Origin: Magicicada septendecula
Taxonomy: Eukaryota > Arthropoda > Insecta > Hemiptera > Cicadidae
Assembly (NCBI GenBank): GCA_034769895.1
Contig: CM068374.1
Coordinates: 357,465,802 to 357,529,801 of the forward strand
DNA: 64,000 bases
Direction of reading: 5' to 3'
Shown: positions 34,774 through 49,027 of the stretch, one piece after another
How the letters are laid out: each line of letters starts with the position of its first letter
Position numbering within the stretch: the stretch's first letter is position 1
Program-made: the position numbers and the translations under genes
Notes under the pieces: model-generated
Seen by the model: the letters and a program-made list of their open reading frames with translations, nothing else
Database searches by the model: none
What the model was told of the DNA's origin: nothing

Positions 34774-34820
34774 AAAATCAGACGTTTCGGCAATGCCATC
34801 GACTTCCATCATCAGTGAAA
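34774..34820 (-). ncRNA. Hammerhead-like motif (CA-block type)
   Basis: Identical to the copy at 30262-30308. Confidence 0.5.
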
Positions 34821-35817
34821 ATCGAGAGCGATAACGTGAGGTGGTATACGTTAGTGACCACAGTACTGTGGTTAAGGCTGAAGCAGTAACTAGAAAGAAG
34901 TAGTTTCTATGGTAATATTTCATTTCAAAAATGATTTTAAATATAAATCTTAGAATATGGAAGTCATGTATGGTTCTCCATACCGATATTTACTTCCATG
35001 TTCCTTAAGGAAATGGAAGTATGGTGATGGCAAAAATAATCGTGTTCGAGATTATTGCAGAATATGATTGTACTACACTCAAAACATGAAAAAAAGTCAT
35101 TTTTCGAAAAGTGTCTGTGTGTGTGTCTGTGTGTGTGTCTGTCTGTGTGTCTATCTGTAGATTTTTTTCTATGGCAAACGATAACAGCCGCAAATTCGAA
35201 CAGAATCAAATAATTTTTTGCATACAGCCCTGATTTATAGAGTTCTCGCGACCTATTGCTTTTGGTGAAGATCGGTTGAGGGAAAGGGGTAGTTTACCTG
35301 CATCAGTTTTTTTTTATCAAGGGTAATTTTGTTTGTTTGGCAAACGATAACAGCCGCAAATTCAAACATAATCAAATAATATTTTGCATACTGCCCTGAA
35401 TTGTAGAGTTCTCAGGACCTTTTGTTTTTGGTGAAGATCGGTTATGGGAAAGGGGTAGTTTACCTGCAACGTTTTATGTTTTAAAAGGGTATTTTCTATG
35501 GCAAACGATAAGAGCCGCAAATTCAAACAGAATCAAATACGTTTTTGCATACAGCCCTGATTTCTTGAGTACTAAAGACCTTTTGTTTTTGGTGAAGATC
35601 GGTTAAGGGAAAGGGGTAGTTTACCTGCCACATTTTTTGTTTTATCAAGGGTATTTTGTATGGCAAACGATAACAGCCGCAAAGTCAAACAAAATCACAT
35701 AATATTTTGCATATAGCCCTGAATTATAGAGTTCTCAAGACCTATTGTTTTTGGTGAAGATCGGTTAAGGGAAAGGGGTAGTCTACCAGCAACAGTTTTT
35801 TATCAAGGGTAATTTTT

Positions 35818-38005
35818 ACTTCCATATTCCTTAAGGAATGGAAGTATGGTGATGGCAAAAAAAATCGTGTTCGAGATTATTGCAGATTCTGATTCTACTA
35901 CACTCAAAACATGAAAAAAAGTCGTTTTCCGAAAAGTGTCTGTGTGTCTGTCTGTGTGTCTGTCTGTCTGTGTGTCTGTGTGTCTGTCTGTCTATAGATT
36001 TTTTTTCTATGGCAAACGATAACTGCCGCAAATTCAAACAGAATCAAATAATTTTTTGCATACAGCCCGGTTTTGCAGAGTTCTCGCGACCTATTGTTTT
36101 TGGTGAAGATCGGTTGAGGGAAAGGGGTAGTTTACCTGCAACGGTTTTTTTTTAGCAAGGGTAATTTTGTTTGTTTGGCAAACGATAACAGCCGCAAATT
36201 CAAACAGAATCAAATAATGTTTCGCATATAGCCCTGAATTGTAGAGTTCTCAAGACCTATTGTTTTTGGTGAAGATCGGTTAAGGGAAAGGGGTAGTTTA
36301 CCTGTAACGTTTTATGTTTTAACAAGGGTATTTCCTATGGCAAACGATAACAGCCGCAAATTCAAACAGAATGAAAAGATTATTTGCATACAGCCCTAAA
36401 TTGTAGAGTTCTCAATACCTTTTGTTTTTGGTGAAGATCGGTTAAGGGAAAGGGGTAGTTTACCTACAACGTTTTTTTAACAAGGGTATTTTCTATGGCA
36501 AACGATAACAGCCGCAAATTCAAACAGAATCAAATAATTTTCTGCATACAGCCCTGATTTGTAGAGTACTCAAGACCTATTGTTTTTGGTGAAGATCGGT
36601 TGAGGGGAAGGGGTAGTTTACCAGCAACGTTTTTTATCATGCGTATTTTCTATGGCAAACGACAACTGCCGCAAATTCAAACAGAATCAAATAATTTTTT
36701 GCATACAGCCCTGATTTGTAGAGTACTCGCGACCTATTGTTTTTGGTGAAGATCGGTTGAGGGGAAGGGGTAGTTTACCTGCAACGGTTTTTTTTATCAA
36801 GGGAAATTTTTTTTTTTTTGGCAAACGATAACAGCCGCAAATTCAAACAGAATCAAATAATGTTTCGCATACAGCCCTGTTTTCAATAGTAAACGATAAC
36901 AACCGCAAATTCAAACAGAATCAAATGATGTTTTGCATACAGCCCTGTATTGTAGAGTTCTCAATACGTATTGATGTTGGTGAAGATCGGTTGAGGGAAA
37001 GGGGTAGTTTACCAGCAACATTTTATGTTTTAACAAGGGTAATTTTTTATATGACGAACGATAACTACCGTAAATTCAAGCAGAATCAACTAGGTTTTTG
37101 CATACCTTTTTGAACTAAAGAGAACTCAAGGTCTGTTGATTTTGTTGAAGATCGGTTAAGGGAAGGGGTAGTTTATCAGCAACGTTTTATGTTTTAAAAA
37201 AGGTAATTTTTTATGACGAACGATAACTGCCGAAAATTCAATGAGAATCAAATAATTTTTTGCACCCCCTGAGTTGCAGAGAGGTCAAGGTCTATTGATT
37301 TTGGTGAAGATCGGTTAAGGGAAAGGGGTAGTTTACCTGCAACATTTTATGTTGTAACAAGAGAAATGTTTCCATGACGAACGATAACTGCCGCACATTC
37401 AAACAGAATCAAATATTTTTTTGCATGCTTCCCTGAATTGTAGAGGACGGAAGGTCTGTTGATTTTGGAGAAGATCGGTTAAGAGAAAGGGGTAGTTTAC
37501 CGGAAACATTTTATGTTTTAACAAGAGTAAAGTACTTTATTTTTATAAATAAAGTATCCTGATAAGAAGCTCATAGTAATCCACTGTAGAAACGTAGATG
37601 AAATATCTATAAATGAAGAAGTTAGGAGAACGGGGTGGGGGTAATTTTCTATTATTAAAAATTATAGTTGAAGGTGTAGGGGAGAATTTTTTATATGTGT
37701 ACTACGTTATCGGCAACAAAGAAGTAGTTTTTTGTTAAAATTGCTTCCCGGGCTCTTTAGCCGTAGTCCTATGTTTTCTGCAAAACCAGACTTTTCGGCA
37801 GTGCCATCGACTCCCATCATCGGTGAAAATCGAGTGCGAAAACGTGAGGTGGTGGTGGTATACGTTAGTGAGCACAGTACTGTGGTTAATGCTGAAGCAA
37901 TAAGTAGAAAGACGTAGTTTCTATGGAAATATTTCATTTCAAATATGTTTTTAAATGTAAATCTTAGAACATGGAAGTCATGTATGGTTCTCCATACCGA
38001 TATTT
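35818..38005 (+). mobile_element. HINE-like element inserted in a T-run, complete, ~2.19 kb
   Basis: Starts ACTTCCATATTCCTTAAGGA at 35818 and has a TGTC/TGTG microsatellite, about ten core units, and the full 3' half with a hammerhead. It ends CGATATT near 38003. The same T-run is uninterrupted at 31301-31308 in the neighbouring duplicate, so this is a direct filled/empty comparison with no duplicated target beyond T residues. Confidence 0.85.
37782..37828 (-). ncRNA. Hammerhead-like motif, core-mutated
   Basis: Minus strand: CCGAUGA (U4 changed to C), stem II GGGAGU/ACUGCC, GAAA, AGUC. Probably inactive. Confidence 0.45.
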
Positions 38006-38007
38006 TT

Positions 38008-40620
38008 ACTTCCATGTTCCTTAAGGAAATGGAAGTATGGTGATGGCAAAAAAAATCGTGTTCGAGATTATTGCAGATTCTGATTGTACTACACTCAAAA
38101 CATGAAAAAAAGTCGTTTTTCGAAAAGTGTCTGTGTGTGTGTCTGTCTGTGTGTCTGTAGATTTTTTTCTATGGCAAACGATAACAGCCGCAAATTCAAA
38201 CAGAATCAAATAATTTTTTGCATACAGCCCTGATTTGTAGAGTACTCGCGACCTGTTGTTTTTGGTGAAGATCGGTTAAGGGGAAGGGGTAGTTTACCTG
38301 CAACGGTTTTTTTTTATCAAGGGTAATTTTGTTTGTTTGGCAAACGATAACAGCCGCAAATTCAAACAGAATCAAATAATGTTTCGCATACAGCCCTGAA
38401 TTGTAGAGTTCTCAAGATCTGTTGATTTTGGTACAGATCGGTTAAGGGAAAGGGGTAGTTTACCTGCAACGTTTCATGTTTTAACAAGGGTATTTCCTAT
38501 GACAAACGATAACAGCCGCAAATTCAAACATAATCAAATAATGTTTTGCATACTGCCCTGAATTGCAGAGTTCTCAAGACCTTTTGGTTTTGGTGAAGAT
38601 CGGTTAAGGGGAAGGGGTAGTTTACCTGCAACGTTTTATGTTTTAAAAGGGTATTTTCTATGGCAAACGATAAGAGCCGCAAATTCAAACAGAATCAAAT
38701 AATTCTTTGGCATGTAGACCTGATTTGTAGAGTACTCAAGACCTATTGATTTAGGTGAAGATCGGTTAAGGGAAAGGGGTAGTTTACCTGCAACAGTTTT
38801 TTTTAAACAAGTTAATTTTTTTCTATGGCAAACGATAATAGCCTCAAATTCAAACAGAATCAACTACTCTTTTGCACACAGCTCTGAATTATAAAGTTCT
38901 CAATACCTATTGGTTTTGGTGAAGATCGGTTAAGGGGAAGGGGTAGTTTACCTGCAACAGGTATGGTGATGGCAAAAAAATCGTGTTCGAGATTATTGCA
39001 GATTCTGATTGTGCTACACTCAAAACATGAAAAAAAGTCATTTTTCGAAAAGTGTCTGTGTGCGTTTCTGTCTGTGTCTGTCTGTAGATTTTTTTCTATG
39101 GCAAACGATAGCAGCCGCAAATTCAAACTGAATCAAATCATTTTTTGCATACAGCCCTGATTTGTAGAGTGCTCACAACCTATTGTTTTTGGTGAAGATC
39201 GGTTGAGGGAAAGGGGTAGTTTACTGGCAACATTTTTTTTTAATCAAGGGTAATTGTTTTCTATGGCAAACGATAACAGCCGCAAATTCAAACAGAATCA
39301 AATAATATTTTGCATACAGCCCTGAATTGTAGATTTCTCAAGACATATTGTTTTTGGTGAAGATCGGTTAAGGGAAAGGAGTAGTTTACCTATAACGTTT
39401 TATGTTTTAACAAGGGTTTTTTATATGGCAAACGATAATAGCCGCAAATTGAAACCGAATCAAATGATTATTTGCATACACCCATAAATTGTGGAGTTCT
39501 CAAGACCTATTGATTTTGGTGAAGATCGGTTAAGGGAAAGGGGTAGTTTACCTGCTACGTTTTATGTTTTTAAAAGAGTATTTTCTATGGAAAACGATAA
39601 GAGTCGCAAATTCAAACAGAATTAAATAATATTTTGCATACAGCCCTGAATTGTAGAGTTCTCAAGACCTATTGTTGTTGGTGAAGATCGGTTAAGGGAA
39701 AGGCGTAGTTTACCTATAACGTTTTATGTTTTAACAAGGGTTTTTTATATGGCAAACGATAATAGCCGCAAATTGAAACCGAATCAAATGATTATTTGCA
39801 TACAGCTCTAAATTGTAGAGTACTCAAGACCTATTGATTTTGGTGAAGATCGGTTAAGGGAAAGGGGTAGTTTACCTGCAACGGTTTTTTTTAAACAAGT
39901 TAATTTTACTTCCATATTCCTTAAGAAAATGGAAGTATGGTGATGGCAAAAACAATCGTGTTCGAGATTATTGCAGATTCTGATTGTACTACAGTCAAAA
40001 CCTGAAAAAAAGTCGTTTTTTCGAAAAGTGTCTGTGTGTCTGTGTATCTATAGATTTTTTTTTATGGCAAACGATAACAGCCGGAAATTCAAAGAGAATC
40101 AAATAATTTTTTGCATACAGCCCTGATTTGTAGAGTACTCAAGACCTATTGTTTTTGGTGAAGATCGGTTAAGGGAAAGGGGTAGTTTACCTGTAGCGTT
40201 TTTTATCAAGGGTATTTTCTATGGCAAACGATAACAGCTGCAAAATCAAACATAATCAAATAATTTTTTGCACAAAGCCCTGATTTGTATAGTACTCAAG
40301 ACCTATTGTTTTTGTTGAAGATCGGTTAAGGGGAAGGGGTAGTTTACCTGCAACATTTTTTATGAAGGGTAATTTTCTATGACGAACGATAACTGCCGCA
40401 TATTCAAACAGAATCAAATAATTTTTTGCATACGTCACTGAATTGTAGAGTACTCAAGGCCTTTTGGTTTTGGTGAAGATTGGTTAAGGGGAAGGGGTAG
40501 TTTACCTGCAACAAGAGTAAAGTACTTGAAAATTCATTTAAACTTTTTCAAACAATGGTAATTGTTAAAAATAAAATAATTTTGTTGCCAGCCAATAAAA
40601 TTATAATTTTTTCCTTTTAA
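38008..40620 (+). repeat. Duplicate of 31309-33921
   Basis: Near-identical copy at a constant offset of 6,699 bp; it includes the internal heads and all unit-specific variants. Confidence 0.92.
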
Positions 40621-41459
<839 letters not shown>

Positions 41460-41540
41460 TACAACGTTATCGGCAACAAAAAAGTAGTTTTTGTTAAAAT
41501 TCCTTCCCGGGATATTTGGCCGTAGTCCAATGTTTTCTAC

Positions 41541-41587
41541 AAAATCAGACGTTTCGGCAATGCCATCGACTTCCATCATCAGTGAAA
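41541..41587 (-). ncRNA. Hammerhead-like motif (CA-block type)
   Basis: Identical to 30262-30308. Confidence 0.5.
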
Positions 41588-41758
41588 ATCGAGAGCGATA
41601 ACGTGAGGTGGTATACGTTAGTGACCACAGTACTGTGGTTAAGGCTGAAGCAGTAACTAGAAAGAAGTAGTTTCTATGGTAATATTTCATTTCAAAAATG
41701 ATTTTAAATATAAATCTTAGAATATGGAAGTCATGTATGGTTCTCCATACCGATATTT

Positions 41759-44700
41759 ACTTCCATGTTCCTTAAGGAAATGGAAGTATGGTGATGGCAA
41801 AAATAATCGTGTTCGAGATTATTGCAGAATATGATTGTACTACACTCAAAACATGAAAAAAAGTCATTTTTCGAAAAGTGTCTGTGTGTGTGTCTGTGTG
41901 TGTGTCTGTCTGTGTGTCTATCTGTAGATTTTTTTCTATGGCAAACGATAACAGCCGCAAATTCGAACGGAATCAAATAATTTTTTGCATACAGCCCTGA
42001 TTTATAGAGTTCTCGCGACCTATTGCTTTTGGTGAAGATCGGTTGAGGGAAAGGGGTAGTTTACCTGCATCAGTTTTTTTTTATCAAGGGTAATTTTGTT
42101 TGTTTGGCAAACGATAACAGCCGCAAATTCAAACATAATCAAATAATATTTTGCATACTGCCCTGAATTGTAGAGTTCTCAGGACCTTTTGTTTTTGGTG
42201 AAGATCGGTTATGGGAAAGGGGTAGTTTACCAGCAACGTTTTATGTTTTAAAAGGGTATTTTCTATGGCAAACGATAAGAGCCGCAAATTCAAACAGAAT
42301 CAAATACGTTTTTGCATACAGCCCTGATTTCTTGAGTACTAAAGACCTTTCGTTTTTGGTGAAGATCGGTTAAGGGAAAGGGGTAGTTTACCTGCCACAT
42401 TTTTTGTTTTATCAAGGGTATTTTGTATGGCAAACGATAACAGCCGCAAAGTCAAACAAAATCACATAATATTTTGCATATAGCCCTGAATTATAGAGTT
42501 CTCAAGACCTATTGTTTTTGGTGAAGATCAGTTAAGGGAAAGGGGTAGTCTACCAGCAACAGTTTTTTATCAAGGGTAATTTTTTTTTACTTCCATGTTC
42601 CTTAAGGAAATGGAAGTATGGTGATGGCAAAAAAAATCGTGTTCGAGATTATTGCAGATTCTGATTGTACTACACTCAAAACATGAAAAAAAGTCGTTTT
42701 TCGAAAAGTGTCTGTGTGTGTGTCTGTCTGTGTGTCTGTCTGTGTGTCTGTAGATTTTTTTCTATGGCAAACGATAACAGCCGCAAATTCAAACAGAATC
42801 AAATAATTTTTTGCATACAGCCCTGATTTGTAGAGTACTCGCGACCTATTGTTTTTGGTGACGATCGGTTAAGGGAAAGGGGTAGTTTACCTGCAACGGT
42901 TTTTTTTTATCAAGGGTAATTTTGTTTGTTTGGCAAACGATAACAGCCGCAAATTCAAATCAAATAATGTTTCGCATACAGCCCTGAATTGTAGAGTTCT
43001 CAAGATCTGTTGATTTTGGTACAGATCGGTTAAGGGAAAGGGGTAGTTTACCTGCAACGTTTCATGTTTTAACAAGGGTATTTCCTATGACAAACGATAA
43101 CAGCCGCAAATTCAAACATAATCAAATTATGTTTTGCATACTGCCCTGAATTGCAGAGTTCTCAAGACCTTTTGGTTTTGGTGAAGATCGGTTAAGGGGA
43201 AGGGGTAGTTTACCTGCAACGTTTTATGTTTTAAAAGGGTATTTTCTATGGCAAACGATAAGAGCCGCAAATTCAAACAGAATCAAATAATTCTTTGGCA
43301 TGTAGACCTGATTTGTAGAGTACTCAAGACCTATTGATTTAGGTGAAGATCGGTTAAGGGAAAGGGGTAGTTTACCTGCAACAGTTTTTTTTAAACAAGT
43401 TAATTTTTTTCTATGGCAAACGATAATAGCCTCAAATTCAAACAGAATCAACTACTCTTTTGCACACAGCTCTGAATTATAAAGTTCTCAATACCTATTG
43501 GTTTTGGTGAAGATCGGTTAAGGGGAAGGGGTAGTTTACCTGCAACAGGTATGGTGATGGCAAAAAAATCGTGTTCGAGATTATTGCAGATTCTGATTGT
43601 GCTACACTCAAAACATGAAAAAAAGTCATTTTTCGAAAAGTGTCTGTGTGCGTTTCTGTCTGTGTCTGTCTGTAGATTTTTTTCTATGGCAAACGATAGC
43701 AGCCGCAAATTCAAACTGAATCAAATCATTTTTTGCATACAGCCCTGATTTGTAGAGTGCTCACAACCTATTGTTTTTGGTGAAGATCGGTTGAGGGAAA
43801 GGGGTAGTTTACCGGCAACATTTTTTTTTAATCAATGGTAATTGTTTTCTATGGCAAACGATAACAGCCGCAAATTCAAACAGAATCAAATAATATTTTG
43901 CATACAGCCCTGAATTGTAGATTTCTCAAGACATATTGTTTTTGGTGAAGATCGGTTAAGGGAAAGGAGTAGTTTACCTATAACGTTTTATGTTTTAACA
44001 AGGGTTTTTTATATGGCAAACGATAATAGCCGCAAATTGAAACCGAATCAAATGATTATTTGCATACACTCATAAATTGTGGAGTTCTCAAGACCTGTTG
44101 ATTTTGGTGAAGATCGGTTAAGGGAAAGGGGTAGTTTACCTGCTACGTTTTATGTTTTTAAAAGAGTATTTTCTATGGAAAACGATAAGAGTCGCAAATT
44201 CAAACAGAATTAAATAATATTTTGCATACAGCCCTGAATTGTAGAGTTCTCAAGACCTATTGTTGTTGGTGAAGATCGGTTAAGGGAAAGGCGTAGTTTA
44301 CCTATAACGTTTTATGTTTTAACAAGGGTTTTTTATATGGCAAACGATAATAGCCGCAAATTGAAACCGAATCAAATGATTATTTGCATACAGCCCTAAA
44401 TTGTAGAGTACTCAAGACCTATTGATTTTGGTGAAGATCGGTTAAGGGAAAGGGGTAGTTTACCTGCAACGGTTTTTTTTAAACAAGTTAATTTTACTTC
44501 CATATTCCTTAAGAAAATGGAAGTATGGTGATGGCAAAAACAATCGTGTTCGAGATTATTGCAGATTCTGATTGTACTACAGTCAAAACCTGAAAAAAAG
44601 TCGTTTTTTCGAAAAGTGTCTGTGTGTCTGTGTATCTATAGATTTTTTTTTATGGCAAACGATAACAGCCGGAAATTCAAAGAGAATCAAATAATTTTTT

Positions 44701-45199
44701 GCATACAGCCCTGATTTGTAGAGTACTCAAGACCTATTGTTTTTGGTGAAGATCGGTTAAGGGAAAGGGGTAGTTTACCTGTAGCGTTTTTTATCAAGGG
44801 TATTTTCTATGGCAAACGATAACAGCTGCAAAATCAAACATAATCAAATAATTTTTTGCACAAAGCCCTGATTTGTATAGTACTCAAGACCTATTGTTTT
44901 TGTTGAAGATCGGTTAAGGGGAAGGGGTAGTTTACCTGCAACATTTTTTATGAAGGTTAATTTTCTATGACGAACGATAACTGCCGCATATTCAAACAGA
45001 ATCAAATAATTTTTTGCATACGTCACTGAATTGTAGAGTACTCAAGGCCTTTTGGTTTTGGTGAAGATTGGTTAAGGGGAAGGGGTAGTTTACCTGCAAC
45101 AAGAGTAAAGTACTTGAAAATTCATTTAAACTTTTTCAAACAATGGTAATTGTTAAAAATAAAATAATTTTGTTGCCAGCCAATAAAATTATAATTTTT
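41759..45199 (+). repeat. Third long HINE unit (duplicate of 30480-33900)
   Basis: Matches 30480-33900 in order and variants. It lacks the insertion seen at 35818 and has an extra TGTC/TGTG stretch in the head near 42715-42750. Confidence 0.9.
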
Positions 45200-47056
45200 A
45201 CTTCCATATTCCTTAAGGAATGGAAGTATGGTGATGGCAAAAAAAATCGTGTTCGAGATTATTGCAGATTCTGATTCTACTACACTCAAAACATGAAAAA
45301 AAGTCGTTTTCCGAAAAGTGTCTGTGTGTCTGTCTGTCTGTCTGTCTGTCTGTGTGTCTGTCTGTCTGTCTGTAGATTTTTTTTCTATGGCAAACGATAA
45401 CTGCCGCAAATTCAAACAGAATCAAATAATTTTTTGCATACAGCCCGGTTTTGCAGAGTTCTCGCGACCTATTGTTTTTGGTGAAGATCGGTTGAGGGAA
45501 AGGGGTAGTTTACCTGCAACGGTTTTTTTTTAGCAAGGGAAATTTTGTTTGTTTGGCAAACGATAACAGCCGCAAATTCAAACAGAATCAAATAATGTTT
45601 CGCATACAGCCCTGAATTGTAGAGTTCTCAAGACCTATTGTTTTTGGTGAAGATCGGTTAAGGGAAAGGGGTAGTTTACCTGTAACGTTTTATGTTTTAA
45701 CAAGGGTATTTCCTATGGCAAACGATAACAGCCGCAAATTCAAACAGAATGAAAAGATTATTTGCATACAGCCCTAAATTGTAGAGTTCTCAATACCTTT
45801 TGTTTTTGGTGAAGATCGGTTAAGGGAAAGGGGTAGTTTACCTACAACGTTTTTCTAACAAGGGTATTTTCTATGGCAAACGATAACAGCCGCAAATTCA
45901 AACAGAATCAAATAATTTTCTGCATACAGCCCTGATTTGTAGAGTACTCAAGACCTATTGTTTTTGGTGAAGATCGGTTGAGGGGAAGGGGTAGTTTACC
46001 AGCAACGTTTTTTATCATGCGTATTTTCTATGGCAAACGACAACTGCCGCAAATTCAAACAGAATCAAATAATTTTTTGCATACAGCCCTGACTTGTAGA
46101 GTACTCGCGACGTATTGTTTTTGGTGAAGATCGGTTGAGGGGAAGGGGTAGTTTACCTGCAACGGTTTTTTTTATCAAGAGAAATTTTTTTTTTTTTGGC
46201 AAACGATAACAGCCGCAAATTCAAACAGAATCAAATAATGTTTCGCATACAGCCCTGGATTGTAGATTTCTCAAGACCTATTGTTTTTGGTGAAGATCGG
46301 TTGAGGGAAAGGGGTAGTTTACCTGCAACGTTTTTTTAACAAGGGTATTTTATATGGCAAACGATAACAGCCGCAAATTCAAACAGAATCAAATAATGTT
46401 TTGCATACAGTCCTGATTTGTAGAGTACTCAAGACCTATTGTTTTAGGTGAAGATCGGTTAAGGGGAAGGGGTAGTTTACCTGCAACCTTTTACGTTTTA
46501 TTTTCTATGGCAAACGATAACAGCCGCAAATTCAAACAGAATCAAATAATGTTTTGCATACAGCCCTGATTTGTAGAGTACTCAAGACCTATTGTTTTTG
46601 GTGAAGATCGGTTAAGGGGAAGGGGTAGTTTACCTGCAACGTTTTTTTATCAAGCGTATTTTCTATGGCAAACGATAACAGCCGCAAATTCAAACAGAAT
46701 CAAATAATTTTTTGCATACGTCCCTGAATTGTAGAGGTCTCAATGACTTTAGATTTTGGTGAAGATCGGTTAAGGGGAAGGGGTAGTTTACCTGCAACCT
46801 TTTACGTTTTAACAAGAGTAAAGTACTTGAAAATTTATTTAAACTTTTTGAAACAATGGTAATTGTTAAAAATAAAATAATTTTGTTGCCAGGCAATAAA
46901 ATTATAATTTTTTCATTTTAATGTAATATAATATTTTTCATTTAATACAGCAATAAAAAGGCAGGTAAGACACAGCCTGGCTGTTTGGCTGAAAATGATT
47001 TTAAATATAAATCTTAGAATATGGAAGTCATGTATGGTTCTCCATACCGATATTTT
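45200..47056 (+). mobile_element. HINE-like element without hammerhead, inserted in a T-run
   Basis: Head at 45200, (TGTC)n near 45319-45374, about nine core units, then a short tail (GGCAGGTAAGACACAGCCTG). This joins GGCTGAAAATGATTTTAAAT and the usual hairpin end. Left flank ATAATTTTT and right flank TTCCTTTTAATG reconstitute the uninterrupted ATAATTTTTTCCTTTT found at 33907-33920. The hammerhead region is missing as a clean internal deletion. Confidence 0.88.
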
Positions 47057-47064
47057 CCTTTTAA

Positions 47065-47811
<747 letters not shown>

Positions 47812-47892
47812 TACAACGTTATCGGCAACAAAAAAGTAGTTTTTGTTAAAATTCCTTCCCGGGATATTTGGCCGTAGTCCAATGTTTTCTAC

Positions 47893-47939
47893 AAAATCAG
47901 ACGTTTCGGCAATGCCATCGACTTCCATCATCAGTGAAA
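47893..47939 (-). ncRNA. Hammerhead-like motif (CA-block type)
   Basis: Identical to 30262-30308. Confidence 0.5.
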
Positions 47940-48110
47940 ATCGAGAGCGATAACGTGAGGTGGTATACGTTAGTGACCACAGTACTGTGGTTAAGGCTGA
48001 AGCAGTAACTAGAAAGAAGTAGTTTCTATGGTAATATTTCATTTCAAAAATGATTTTAAATATAAATCTTAGAATATGGAAGTCATGTATGGTTCTCCAT
48101 ACCGATATTT

Positions 48111-49027
48111 ACTTCCATGTTCCTTAGGGAAATGGAAGTATGGTGATGGCAAAAATAATCGTGTTCGAGATTATTGCAGAATATGATTGTACTACACTCA
48201 AAACATGAAAAAAAGTCATTTTTCGAAAAGTGTCTGTGTGTGTGTCTGTCTGTGTGTCTATCTGTAGATTTTTTTCTATGGCAAACGATAACAGCCGCAA
48301 ATTCGAACAGAATCAAATAATTTTTTGCATACAGCCCTGATTTATAGAGTTCTCGCGACCTATTGCTTTTGGTGAAGATCGGTTGAGGGAAAGGGGTAGT
48401 TTACCTGCATCAGTTTTTTTTTATCAAGGGTAATTTTGTTTGTTTGGCAAACGATAACAGCCGCAAATTCAAACATAATCAAATAATATTTTGCATACTG
48501 CCCTGAATTGTAGAGTTCTCAGGACCTTTTGTTTTTGGTGAAGATCGGTTATGGGAAAGGGGTAGTTTACCTGGAACGTTTTATGTTTTAAAAGGGTATT
48601 TTCTATGGCAAACGATAAGAGCCGCAAATTCAAACAGAATCAAATACGTTTTTGCATACAGCCCTGATTTCTTGAGTACTAAAGACCTTTTGTTTTTGGT
48701 GAAGATCGGTTAAGGGAAAGGGGTAGTTTACCTGCCACATTTTTTGTTTTATCAAGGGTATTTTGTATGGCAAACGATAACAGCCGCAAAGTCAAACAAA
48801 ATCACATAATATTTTGCATATAGCCCTGAATTATAGAGTTCTCAAGACCTATTGTTTTTGGTGAAGATCGGTTAAGGGAAAGGGGTAGTTTACCAGCAAC
48901 AGTTTTTTATCAAGGGTAATTTTTTTTACTTCCATGTTCCTTAAGGAAATGGAAGTATGGTGATGGCAAAAAAAAATCGTGTTCGAGATTATTGCAGATT
49001 CTGATTGTACTACACTCAAAACATGAA
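48111..49027 (+). repeat. Fourth long HINE unit, left part
   Basis: Head at 48111 (CTTAGGGAA instead of CTTAAGGAA), core units, a second head at 48928 interrupted after CAAAACATGAAA by the inverted array. It resumes at 54592. Confidence 0.88.
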
